From Actinomycetota bacterium (GTDB lineage: Bacteria > Actinomycetota > Actinomycetes > S36-B12 > UBA5976): a stretch of 13,321 nt of DNA. Shown piece after piece: positions 1 to 6,697 of the stretch. The stretch's first letter is position 1. Every line of letters begins with the position of its first letter. Under the pieces are notes generated by a model that searched no databases, was not told the origin of the DNA, and saw only the letters and a program-made list of their open reading frames with translations. The position numbers and the translations under genes were made by a program. The DNA lies in the NCBI GenBank assembly GCA_947486505.1, contig CANKTT010000036.1, positions 1 to 13,321 on the forward strand, given 5' to 3'.

Positions 1-279
1 ACGATCGATATCACTTTGGCTATGAATGATTTGACGCTGCAGATTTGATTCATCAACAGTGTCGAATTCCACAATGCCAAGAGTTCCTACTCCAGCCGCC
101 GCCAAATACATCAGAGCGGGGCTGCCGAGGCCACCGGCACCAACGCATAAAACTTTTGCATTCTTTAGTCGCTTCTGACCAGCCATACCAACATCAGGAA
201 TGATCAAATGGCGACTGTATCGACGCACTTCATCAACAGTCAGCTCGGCGGCTGGTTCGACCAATGGGGGCAATGACAT
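1..279 (-). CDS. moeZ: MoeZ/MoeB/ThiF-type adenylyltransferase, N-terminal part (cut by window edge)
   Basis: Only the first 93 residues are in the window; the gene runs off the left end. The protein starts MSLPPLVEPAAELT and has the E1-like nucleotide-binding loop GAGGLGSP at about residues 48-55, preceded by the family signature RYSRHLIIPDVG. Members of this family adenylate the C-terminal glycine of ubiquitin-like sulfur carriers (MoaD, ThiS, CysO types). Actinobacterial MoeZ proteins usually also carry a C-terminal rhodanese domain that passes on sulfur, but that part lies outside the window, so MoeZ versus MoeB is not decided by what is seen. The ATG at 279 is preceded by AGGAG at a 5-nt spacing, which supports this start. 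It is transcribed divergently from the TetR gene at 429. Confidence 0.93.
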   Translation of the reverse strand, partial: MSLPPLVEPAAELTVDEVRRYSRHLIIPDVGMAGQKRLKNAKVLCVGAGGLGSPALMYLAAAGVGTLGIVEFDTVDESNLQRQIIHSQSDIDR

Positions 280-422
280 TTCGACTCCTGTGAACGTTAT
301 GTCTCTATCAAACTCTATTTTGCAGTTTTTTGTTTAATGGCAATAAATTATGGGCAGTTATCGCAAGTAATTTGCAGAATCTTCGGGCCAGTGTCTCAAG
401 TTATCCAAGATCCTCTAGCGTA

Positions 423-452
423 TTGACCATGGTTGAAGTTCCGTTTTTTAGT
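423..452 (+). promoter_or_regulatory. Candidate promoter for the TetR gene
   Basis: TTGACC (five of six matches to the -35 consensus) is followed after 18 nt by TTTAGT (four of six to the -10 consensus). The expected start of transcription is near 458-459, exactly at the alternative TTG codon. If real, the ATG at 429 is not used. Seen by eye only. Confidence 0.3.
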
Positions 453-1124
453 CAAACCTTGAAAAGCCAAAGCGAAGAAACTGGCGGAGTAGCTGAACGC
501 AAGGAAACAACTCGGCGCACTCAAATCATGGTTTCTGGCCTCGAGGTTTTTGCTGAAAAAGGATTCCACCTGACGTCAATGGATGACATTGCTAAGCATG
601 CGGGTGTTAGTAAGCCAATTTTGTACCAGCACTTTTCTTCAAAGCAGGATTTTTACCTGGGAATTTTGGATGAACGAGTTGAAGTTATTGTGCAACAACT
701 TGCTGACGCAATCGACGGTGCTGTTGGCAATCGCAATCGACTGGAGGCAGCCATCGCGTGCTATTTCAAATTAGTTGATGATGCAGATCATGGCTTCCGG
801 CTTATCTTTGAATCTGACTTCACTATGAACCATGAAGTTCGAGCGCGGGTTGAAGATGTAGTTGCTCAGGTATCGCGAGTTGTTGGAACCGAAGTCGCAA
901 ACCAAACTGGAAAATCACTCGGAGAAGCAAACATTCTTGCGGGTGGATTATGTGGAATGGCCCAGGCCGCTGCCTGGCGCTGGCTTCGATTGGGTCGGCC
1001 CATCGCCATGGAAGCTGCGATTTCACAGACCCTAGATCTTGCTTGGAATGGACTCAGTGGAGTAGCTAAATCTGCTGGTTCGCCCGAGGCTGAAATTCTC
1101 CATCTCGAGAATCGCATCGGTTAA
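429..1124 (+). CDS. TetR/AcrR family transcriptional regulator
   Basis: A DNA-binding repressor-type protein of 231 residues if translation starts at the ATG at 429. The N-terminal helix-turn-helix is clear: TTRRTQI, then EVFAEKGFHLTSMDDIAKHA, then GVSKPILYQHFSSKQDFY at about residues 27-77. This is the TetR pattern with the recognition helix ending in YxHF. The rest is a helical ligand-binding domain of ordinary length whose ligand cannot be read from sequence. The start is uncertain. The frame is open back to 330, but that extension is low-complexity and unlike TetR leaders. A TTG at 459 is an alternative (221 residues), because a promoter-like TTGACC (423-428), 18 nt, TTTAGT (447-452) would begin transcription near it. 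It lies between divergent moeZ and downstream DUF3107, the same order as Rv3206c-Rv3208A as I remember it. It may regulate the DUF3107 gene, 44 nt downstream, or itself. Confidence 0.9.
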   Translation: MVEVPFFSQTLKSQSEETGGVAERKETTRRTQIMVSGLEVFAEKGFHLTSMDDIAKHAGVSKPILYQHFSSKQDFYLGILDERVEVIVQQLADAIDGAVGNRNRLEAAIACYFKLVDDADHGFRLIFESDFTMNHEVRARVEDVVAQVSRVVGTEVANQTGKSLGEANILAGGLCGMAQAAAWRWLRLGRPIAMEAAISQTLDLAWNGLSGVAKSAGSPEAEILHLENRIG

Positions 1125-1168
1125 CGTACACTCTTAATCAAACACAAAAGACTTTTGGAGAAATTGGC

Positions 1169-1396
1169 ATGGAAATTCGAATTGGTATTCAACACGTAAA
1201 TCGTGAAGTTGTTCTTGAAAGTAACGATTCATTAGCTGCAGTTCAAAAGTCAATTGACTCAGCACTCTCATCAGGTTCACTTTTGACTCTTACCGATGAA
1301 AAAGGACGCACTGTAATTGTTCCTGGAGACAAGATTGCATTCATCGAAATCGGTGCGCAGACTTCAGGTCGCGTCGGATTCGCAACAACTTTGTAA
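1169..1396 (+). CDS. DUF3107 family protein (TB9.4-like)
   Basis: A 75-residue protein beginning MEIRIGIQHVNREVVLES and ending in a conserved-looking EIGAQTSGRVGF block, which matches the actinobacteria-specific DUF3107 family (M. tuberculosis Rv3208A/TB9.4 type). The family has no firmly established function. There are no membrane segments or cysteines, and it is a small soluble alpha/beta-looking protein with the segment TLTDEKGRTVIVPGDKIAFIEI in the middle. The start is supported by TGGAGA about 8-9 nt before the ATG. It follows the TetR gene by 44 nt and may be cotranscribed with it. Its 3' side runs directly into the 72-bp repeat/hairpin array, which probably ends its transcript. Confidence 0.9.
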   Translation: MEIRIGIQHVNREVVLESNDSLAAVQKSIDSALSSGSLLTLTDEKGRTVIVPGDKIAFIEIGAQTSGRVGFATTL

Positions 1397-1404
1397 TTTG
1401 TTTG

Positions 1405-1573
1405 GGATGTGTTAGGACGCGAGTCCTAAATTGATTGCGCTTATTGCGCAATCAACATAAAAACTGTATCTATTTAGGATGTGTTAGGACGCGAGTCCTA
1501 AATTGATTGCGCTTATTGCGCAATCAACATAAAAACTGTATCTATTTAGGATGTGTTAGGACGCGAGTCCTAA
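1405..1573. repeat. 72-bp perfect tandem repeat, about 2.35 copies
   Basis: Identical units start at 1405, 1477 and 1549 with a period of exactly 72 bp. The first two copies are complete, and the third is identical for its first 25 nt (to 1573). Each full unit holds two hairpins: TTAGGAC-GCGA-GTCCTAA (1412-1429 and 1484-1501) and TTGATTGCGC-TTATT-GCGCAATCAA (1431-1455 and 1503-1527). The array fills the gap between the convergent DUF3107 and ferritin-like genes. The third copy overlaps the 3' end of the ferritin-like gene, so the array looks like a local duplication of that gene's end plus its downstream region. Confidence 0.97.
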
Positions 1574-1580
1574 CACATCC
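1549..1580. terminator. 32-nt perfect hairpin, candidate bidirectional terminator inside the end of a gene
   Basis: A perfect 14-bp inverted repeat (arms 1549-1562 and 1567-1580; core GGAC-GCGA-GTCC with the stable GCGA loop) sits between two convergent genes. The minus-strand stop codon (1556-1558) lies inside the left arm, so the hairpin also codes for the last residues MDVLGLAS. Shorter versions recur at 1412-1429 and 1484-1501. No strong T-run follows on either strand, so a classical intrinsic terminator is not certain; transcript-end protection is the alternative. Confidence 0.6.
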
Positions 1581-2209
1581 ATTCTCTTCGCATGGCTGAC
1601 AGTTAATCGATTTACCATCGCCGTTAAATCTGTAAAGGTTGCCCCTTCGCCTGCGGGAGGATTAAAGAAAAGTTCTAGAAGTGCTGGGCGCGATCCAGCG
1701 ACCAAAGTTGCCTGGCTAATCATCTCGCCCATTAGCCTTCGGCCCCATAAAGCTAGTCGCCCGGCAATTTTCGAATCTTGCTCGATTGCCGTGCGAATTC
1801 GTTCAACTGCCAATTCTGCAATTCCAACATCGGATAAAACTTCAGTTACTAACCTTGCAGTTTCAGAATCCATGTGTGAGGAAACTTCTCGATAAAAATC
1901 ATTTGCAATTCCGTCACCCACATAGGCCTTTAAAAGTCCCTCTAACCAGTCGCGCGGAGTTAGCGTGTTGTGAAACTGATTCAGTGGCGAAACAAATGGT
2001 TGCATCGCAGCAATTGGGTCTGTGCCCAACGAAGTTAAATGTGCTGAAATCTGTTGAAAGTGTGCAAACTCTGTGGCTGCCATCTGGGCCAGAGCTGCCT
2101 TGTCTTCTAACGTCGGTGCCAAACTGGCATCTGCTGCAGTGCGCTCAAAGGCCACTAACTCGCCATATGCGAGGACACCCAGAAGATCAATAACGGCAGG
2201 ACTAGTCAC
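1556..2209 (-). CDS. Ferritin-like fold protein (actinobacterial family, MiaE-like diiron type)
   Basis: A predicted all-helical protein of 217 residues from the GTG at 2209, with the N-terminus MTSPAVIDLLGVLAYGELVA. The helix with YGEL (E17) and the later helix ATEFAHF (E47, H50; an ExxH pair) are what one expects of ferritin-like metal ligands. Further helices hold AELAVER and the C-terminal NRLTVSHAKRMD. Relatives are annotated as ferritin-like or as similar to tRNA 2-methylthio-N6-isopentenyladenosine hydroxylase; the substrate is not known to me. The frame is open further upstream to 2329, but that would overlap the divergent helicase gene and its extension is not family-like, so the GTG is preferred. 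No good Shine-Dalgarno is visible. The stop codon is inside the 1549-1580 hairpin. The order with DUF3107 and the helicase matches Rv3208A-Rv3210c-Rv3211 as I remember it. Confidence 0.85.
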   Translation of the reverse strand: MTSPAVIDLLGVLAYGELVAFERTAADASLAPTLEDKAALAQMAATEFAHFQQISAHLTSLGTDPIAAMQPFVSPLNQFHNTLTPRDWLEGLLKAYVGDGIANDFYREVSSHMDSETARLVTEVLSDVGIAELAVERIRTAIEQDSKIAGRLALWGRRLMGEMISQATLVAGSRPALLELFFNPPAGEGATFTDLTAMVNRLTVSHAKRMDVLGLAS

Positions 2210-2269
2210 AACGAATAAGGCTAGGCGATAAACAGGTACAATTAATGGAGGCCACGAAAATGTACGTGT

Positions 2270-3781
2270 TTGCCGATATCTACCAGGAGTTTTCGCATCG
2301 CTAGTTTTGCCGATCTCGGCGTTCCCCAAGACATCTGCTCGGCGTTAGCCAGCAAAGGCATTGTCGATGCCTTTCCAATTCAAGAAATGACTTTGCCCCT
2401 TGCCATGTCAGGCCAGGACCTGATTGGGCAAGCAAAGACTGGCACCGGAAAAACTCTAGGCTTTGGAATTCCGCTTCTTACCCAGGTCATTACTCCGACA
2501 AATCCAGAATGGGCCGGATTCAAAAATGCGGGCAAACCACAAGGGCTCGTTATTGTTCCAACCCGTGAACTTGCAATCCAGGTTGCTGACGATTTGGAAA
2601 CTGCTGGCAAGAACATGGGTGCTCGTGTTCTGAGTCTTTATGGTGGCAAGGCATACGAACCACAAGTTGAAGCATTAAAAAATGGCGTGGAAGTTATTGC
2701 TGGAACTCCGGGTCGCTTGATCGACATGATTAAGCAAGGTCACTTGGATTTGAGTGCGATTAAAGTTTTAGTCTTGGACGAAGCTGACGAAATGTTAGAC
2801 ATGGGATTCTTGCCCGATGTCGAAATGCTAGTTAGCAAAACTCCGGCTACGCGTCAGACCATGTTGTTCTCCGCAACTATGCCAGGCCAAATTGTTGCCC
2901 TAGCTCGTCGTTACATGACGCAGCCAACACACATTCGCGCTTCTGATCCAACCAGTAATTCTTCGACTGTTGACGCAATCGAACAACATGTTTGGCGTTG
3001 CCACCAAATGGATAAGCCAGAACTTGTTGCTCGAGTGCTGCAAGCCGAAGGTCGTGGGCTAACCATGATTTTTTGTCGCACCAAGCGGGTAGCTGGGAAC
3101 CTTGCCGAAGATCTTGCAAATCGTGGATTTGCTTCTGCTGCTGTGCACGGTGATCTTGGTCAGGGTGCACGCGAACAAGCACTGCGCGCATTCCGAAGTG
3201 GGAAAGTTGATGTACTCGTAGCTACTGACGTGGCCGCTCGAGGAATTGACGTTGCCGATGTTACACACGTAATCAATTACGAATGTCCTGATGATGAAAA
3301 GACTTACTTGCACCGAGTTGGCCGCACTGGCCGTGCTGGCGCATCTGGTGTTGCGATCACGCTTGTTGATTGGCAAGACATTAATCGTTGGCAAATGATT
3401 AACCGCATGCTTGGCATGGACTTCAATGATCCAATTGAAACTTACTCATCAAGCGATCACGTATATCAAGGGCTTGGTATCCCAGTCGGAACCACTGGCG
3501 AACTGCCAGGATCTGCCCGCACGCGTGAAGGTCTAGCTAGTGAAAAACTTGAAGATCTCGGTGAAACTGGCGCAAGCAAGGGCCGTCGTGGTGGATCTGG
3601 TAAACCCGCAACTGGAAAGTCAGCGTCTGGGAATCGATCAAGTAACAATAGGGCTTCATCAAAGCCAAAGGCTACGAGTTCGACAGATTCGAATTCGAAA
3701 AGTTCGGCTGAAAAAGCGCCTGCTAAAGAACGTACTTCTCGGCAGCGCAACCGTACTCGCGGCACCCAAAAGGATGCTTAA
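2270..3781 (+). CDS. DEAD-box ATP-dependent RNA helicase (RhlE/DeaD type)
   Basis: An RNA-unwinding ATPase for RNA remodelling or decay in the cytoplasm. All core motifs are present (numbering from 2270): Q-motif FADLGVPQ...FPIQ (13-38), Walker A AKTGTGKT (55-62), PTREL (97-101), TPGR (146-149), DEAD (170-173), SAT (201-203), a conserved IFCRTKR, ATDVAARGID, and HRVGRTGR (348-355). Residues after about 420 form a long tail rich in S, G, K, R and N, probably disordered and RNA-binding. The start is problematic. The only conventional codon in frame is TTG at 2270, without a well-placed Shine-Dalgarno. Family homology begins just after an in-frame ATC at 2297 that has AGGAG at an ideal 7-nt spacing. 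An ATG at 2260 behind GGAGG is in another frame and stops after 14 codons. The stop overlaps the convergent acyltransferase by 4 nt. Confidence 0.95.
   Translation: MPISTRSFRIASFADLGVPQDICSALASKGIVDAFPIQEMTLPLAMSGQDLIGQAKTGTGKTLGFGIPLLTQVITPTNPEWAGFKNAGKPQGLVIVPTRELAIQVADDLETAGKNMGARVLSLYGGKAYEPQVEALKNGVEVIAGTPGRLIDMIKQGHLDLSAIKVLVLDEADEMLDMGFLPDVEMLVSKTPATRQTMLFSATMPGQIVALARRYMTQPTHIRASDPTSNSSTVDAIEQHVWRCHQMDKPELVARVLQAEGRGLTMIFCRTKRVAGNLAEDLANRGFASAAVHGDLGQGAREQALRAFRSGKVDVLVATDVAARGIDVADVTHVINYECPDDEKTYLHRVGRTGRAGASGVAITLVDWQDINRWQMINRMLGMDFNDPIETYSSSDHVYQGLGIPVGTTGELPGSARTREGLASEKLEDLGETGASKGRRGGSGKPATGKSASGNRSSNNRASSKPKATSSTDSNSKSSAEKAPAKERTSRQRNRTRGTQKDA
2285..2299 (+). promoter_or_regulatory. 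Ribosome binding site with apparent ATC start codon for the helicase
   Basis: AGGAG (2285-2289) is followed after 7 nt by an in-frame ATC (2297-2299). The next codons read ASFADLGVPQD, where DEAD-box proteins of this kind normally begin. This looks like an intact translation start in which ATG has been replaced by ATC, or a real rare AUC start. Inference from spacing and family length. Confidence 0.4.
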
Positions 3782-4473
3782 CTAAAGGCCTTAACCTGTA
3801 GCCAAGTTTGATTTAACTTGGCCTCGAGGTAATCATTTGCGGCTTGCATGCTTAAGTCAGCAATTTCGCTTGCCAATACTGGTGCTCCAATCAGCAAATG
3901 AATTATTGGCCTGCGAAAAACTCTTGAAAGCGCCTGAAGAATACTTCTTCCAACTGAACCAGAGCCTAGTTTTCTAGTGTCGTGATGAGCAATCGGCAAA
4001 ATCGGCATTGCTGCAGACTTAGCCAATGCGGCGGTTCCAGGCCGCCACGGCCTTGGTGATGCCTCAGCATTTATCTGTACGTCACCTTCGGGATACATCA
4101 GAACGCACTCATTGTTTTTCAGTGCAGTTCGGGCTGCGCGATAGGCACTTCTACCATCGTGTTGATCCGTTGGAATGATTCCACTTCCAGTAACAATTTG
4201 TTTTGCAAGCGGAAAATTCCACATGTCCGATGTTCCAACTGGTCGCAGGTGTCTGCGATGAGTGCAGTTACTAGTGCATCGCTTATCAACCGTGAATCCA
4301 AGCTTGTGTAACGTGCCAACAACCACGACCACATCAACCACAGTTGTGTGATTGATTACGATCATTGCTGGACCTGGTTCGTCCAGCACAATGAGATTCT
4401 CTTGGCCATGAACTTGAATTTTTGTAAGCCTGCGCGACAGGAAATACAAGAAAGTTCCTGGTTGACCACGCAT
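3778..4473 (-). CDS. 1-acyl-sn-glycerol-3-phosphate acyltransferase-like protein (PlsC family)
   Basis: A 231-residue lysophospholipid acyltransferase-family protein that would transfer an acyl chain to a glycerolipid at the inner face of the membrane. Motif I is NHTTVVD (41-47), matching the catalytic H-x4-D. Motif II corresponds to TGSGIIPTDQ (95-104), and motif III is YPEGD (127-131) rather than the usual FPEGT, keeping the E and G. MPILPIAHHD (156-165) corresponds to the fourth block. A hydrophobic VDVVVVVG stretch follows motif I. The start ATG at 4473 has AGGG upstream at about 9 nt. It follows the dehydrogenase gene by 33 nt and is probably cotranscribed with it. Its TAA overlaps the helicase TAA in the palindrome TTAA (3778-3781). 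The exact acyl acceptor cannot be told; divergence in motifs II and III leaves room for another acceptor than lysophosphatidate. Confidence 0.85.
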   Translation of the reverse strand: MRGQPGTFLYFLSRRLTKIQVHGQENLIVLDEPGPAMIVINHTTVVDVVVVVGTLHKLGFTVDKRCTSNCTHRRHLRPVGTSDMWNFPLAKQIVTGSGIIPTDQHDGRSAYRAARTALKNNECVLMYPEGDVQINAEASPRPWRPGTAALAKSAAMPILPIAHHDTRKLGSGSVGRSILQALSRVFRRPIIHLLIGAPVLASEIADLSMQAANDYLEAKLNQTWLQVKAFS

Positions 4474-4506
4474 TCTTTAACCCTACTTCAAGATTTCGAA
4501 TCCATA

Positions 4507-5271
4507 CTAGGCAACTGGTTGAGCGCCAGTGATCTCCACAAGTGAGCCACACATAAACGCTGCTTCTTCTGAAGCCAAGAAAGCAACGAGTGCAGCAACT
4601 TCATCCGGGCGACCAACGCGACCGAATGGAACAAGCGCATCAAGGTCAGCGATAGTTTTTCCTGATCGCTTTGCACCTGCTTCCAACATTGGAGTATGAA
4701 TTTCACCTGGGCATACTGCATTCACGCGAACATTGTGCGGTGCGTAATCGCGAGCCAGGTTTTGGGAAAATGATGCAACGGCAGCCTTGGTTACGTTATA
4801 GCCAATGCAATTTGGTGCTGGATGTAATCCCCATTGCGATGCAGTATTAACAATTGCGCCTCCACCACCAGCAATCATGTGAGGTAACGCAGCACGACAC
4901 AAATGGAACATCGCAGTTATGTTTACCGCGAACAGATCGTTCCAATCTTGAACACTAATGTCCAAAATGTTTCCGCGGCGCATGATTCCGGCGTTATTCA
5001 CAAGTACGTCGATTTGACCACGAAGTGCAAAAACATCAGAAATCAAATCCGTGCAAGCAGACTCAGTAGAGATATCGGCTGGCATTGAAATTGCAGTTCC
5101 TCCACTTGCAGTTATGTCGGCAGCAACTTTATGCGCGTTATCTGCATTGGTATCCGTCACAACGACGAATGCACCCTCACTCGCTAATCGCTGACAGATC
5201 GCAGTTCCAATCCCGCCAGCACCGCCCGTCACAATTGCGGTTTTTCCAGTAAAACGATGTGTCTGGTTCAT
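4507..5271 (-). CDS. Short-chain dehydrogenase/reductase (classical SDR)
   Basis: A 254-residue NAD(P)-dependent oxidoreductase with a Rossmann fold. The cofactor loop is TGGAGGIG (15-22), and an acidic residue at the end of the second strand (VVVTDTN, D40) points to NAD rather than NADP. NNAG is at 92-95. The catalytic set is N117 (VNITA), S145 (NTASQWG), Y158 and K162 (YNVTK), so it should be active. CPGEIHTPM matches the conserved PG motif. The C-terminus ends CGSLVEITGAQPVA instead of the common G-x4-VDGG ending, a modest variation. The substrate is unknown; overall the pattern is that of a 3-oxoacyl-ACP reductase or sugar/polyol dehydrogenase relative. The ATG at 5271 has only a weak GGA upstream. 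It is followed by the PlsC-type gene after 33 nt and is divergent from the MgtE-N/CBS gene. Confidence 0.92.
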   Translation of the reverse strand: MNQTHRFTGKTAIVTGGAGGIGTAICQRLASEGAFVVVTDTNADNAHKVAADITASGGTAISMPADISTESACTDLISDVFALRGQIDVLVNNAGIMRRGNILDISVQDWNDLFAVNITAMFHLCRAALPHMIAGGGGAIVNTASQWGLHPAPNCIGYNVTKAAVASFSQNLARDYAPHNVRVNAVCPGEIHTPMLEAGAKRSGKTIADLDALVPFGRVGRPDEVAALVAFLASEEAAFMCGSLVEITGAQPVA

Positions 5272-5444
5272 CTAAAATCCATTTCCGATGTCAATTGTTC
5301 CTAGGGCAATAGTGCGCTAGCTTGCAGTCAAATCTAAAGGGCAGATTGTACTTATTCGAATATCCCGCGAATTACATAGAAAATCAGACGATTTAGCAAA
5401 CTTAGGATTCTTTAGATATTGGCTTTAACGGGTAATCTCGAAGC
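5272..5444. promoter_or_regulatory. Divergent intergenic region between the SDR gene and the MgtE-N/CBS operon
   Basis: This 173-nt gap must hold promoters for both directions. I see an AT-rich stretch (5371-5420) with a TAGATA-like element at 5413-5418 placed suitably for the GTG at 5445, and an inverted pair AATCT (5331-5335) and AGATT (5343-5347) that could be an operator. Neither is strong, and no small gene or RNA is apparent. Confidence 0.3.
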
Positions 5445-6695
5445 GTGAGCACAACACAAACCCGCATCTACCTAGCCAGACTGGCTGGGACCGCCGTATT
5501 TGACTCCGTGGGAGATCAAGTAGGCAAGATTCGTGATGTCGTAGTTACAGCTCGCTCAACTGGCAAAGCACCTTCCGTTTCGGGATTTGTTGTAGAGGTT
5601 GCACCGCGGCGACGGATTTTCGTGCCAATGGGTCGCATTACCTCAATCGAACCAGGATCAGTCGTTACAAGTGGCGTGGTCAATTTGCGCAGATTTGATG
5701 GTCGGGCCGACGAAACTCTTGTGATCGCAGAATTACTGGATCGTCGGGTCACGCTAATTGAAACCAGTGAAGCGGTCACAATTCAAGATATTGGAATGAC
5801 CCAAGAACGCACTCAAGATTGGACTATAAGTCGGCTTTTCATACGCAAAGCTGGATCAGGTTTTGGTCGACGTGGCGAAACGGTTGCAGTCGAATGGAGC
5901 GCGGTTACTGGATTGTTTACTGAAACTGAACAACAGTCAGTTGATTATCTCTTGGCTTCTATCGACACTATGCGTCCGGCGGATTTGGCAAACTTACTTC
6001 AAGAACTTCCACAAAAGCGTCGTCTAGAACTTATTCATGGCCTAGACGTTGCAAAACTGGCTGATGTGTTCGAAGAACTCCCCGAAGATGATCGGGTTGA
6101 AATCATGTCGGAACTTGGACTTGAGCGAGCAACTGACGTTTTGGAAGAAATGGATCCAGACGACGCAGCTGACTTACTTTCTGAATTATCGCCAGAGCAG
6201 GCCGAAGCATATTTAGTAGCAATGGAACCAGATGAGGCCGATGACCTTAGAAGGCTGTTGACTTACGATGATTTCAGCGCGGGCGGAATGATGACAACCG
6301 AGCCAATTGTGCTTTCTACGGATGCCACAATTGCTGAAGCCTTAGCCAGAGTTCGCGAACCACAACTTTCGCCGGCCTTAGCTTCTCAGGTTTACGTAAC
6401 TAGGGCGCCACTAGAAACACCGACTGGAAAGTATATTGGCGTTGCGCACGTTCAAAGATTGCTTCGAGAACCGCCATCGAGCTTGGTTTCAGGAGTCTTA
6501 GACACTTCCCTTGAGCCAATTGGGCCAGAAGCCCCGTTGGGACAGGTGGCTCGATATTTTGCGACCTACAACTTGGTTGCATTGCCGGTTGTAGACGAGA
6601 ATGATCATTTGATTGGTGCTGTCACTATTGATGACGTAATCGATCATATGTTGCCAGCAGACTGGCGGGAAAACGAGTTAGATGAGGAGGGCTGA
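5445..6695 (+). CDS. MgtE N-terminal domain / CBS-pair protein without magnesium channel
   Basis: A soluble 416-residue protein. Residues 1 to about 160 form two beta-rich PRC-barrel-like segments (VFDSVGDQVGKIRDVVV at 18-34; ISRLFIRKAG at 128-137). Residues 175-275 are the MgtE intracellular N domain made of short helical repeats (DLANLLQELP, LADVFEELPEDDRVEIMSEL, ATDVLEEMDPDDAADLLSEL). Residues 280-345 and 350-405 are a CBS pair, beginning AGGMMTTEPIVLS and ending VDENDHLIGAVTIDDVIDHML. In MgtE these domains sense cytosolic magnesium and gate the channel, but the membrane domain is missing here, as in the actinobacterial family typified by Rv1232c. The start is a GTG, supported by where homology begins. 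Three nt separate it from the DUF1003 gene, so the two are cotranscribed. Its role is unknown; regulation by adenine nucleotide or magnesium through the CBS pair is inference. Confidence 0.92.
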   Translation: MSTTQTRIYLARLAGTAVFDSVGDQVGKIRDVVVTARSTGKAPSVSGFVVEVAPRRRIFVPMGRITSIEPGSVVTSGVVNLRRFDGRADETLVIAELLDRRVTLIETSEAVTIQDIGMTQERTQDWTISRLFIRKAGSGFGRRGETVAVEWSAVTGLFTETEQQSVDYLLASIDTMRPADLANLLQELPQKRRLELIHGLDVAKLADVFEELPEDDRVEIMSELGLERATDVLEEMDPDDAADLLSELSPEQAEAYLVAMEPDEADDLRRLLTYDDFSAGGMMTTEPIVLSTDATIAEALARVREPQLSPALASQVYVTRAPLETPTGKYIGVAHVQRLLREPPSSLVSGVLDTSLEPIGPEAPLGQVARYFATYNLVALPVVDENDHLIGAVTIDDVIDHMLPADWRENELDEEG

Positions 6696-6697
6696 CC

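Noticed and set aside
330..428. N-terminal extension of the TetR protein from 330
   Set aside because: The added residues are unlike TetR leaders, there is no Shine-Dalgarno, and a promoter-like TTGACC/TTTAGT lies downstream of that start.
1405..1580. Could the repeated units be a short CRISPR array?
   Set aside because: The 72-bp units are identical throughout with no variable spacers, units are directly abutted, there are only 2.35 copies, and no cas gene is nearby.
2260..2310. prfB-like programmed +1 frameshift joining the ATG 2260 ORF to the helicase
   Set aside because: The stop TAG is preceded by CGC, not a slippery codon, and the AGGAG lies 12 nt before it instead of about 3 nt. An ATC start explains the AGGAG better.
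2210..2329. N-terminal extension of the ferritin-like protein to 2329
   Set aside because: It would overlap the start region of the divergent helicase and the family N-terminus fits the GTG at 2209.
5288..5297. TTGACA-like -35 for the SDR gene (minus strand, TCAATTGACATC region)
   Set aside because: It is only about 20 nt from the ATG, leaving no room for a -10 element before the start codon.
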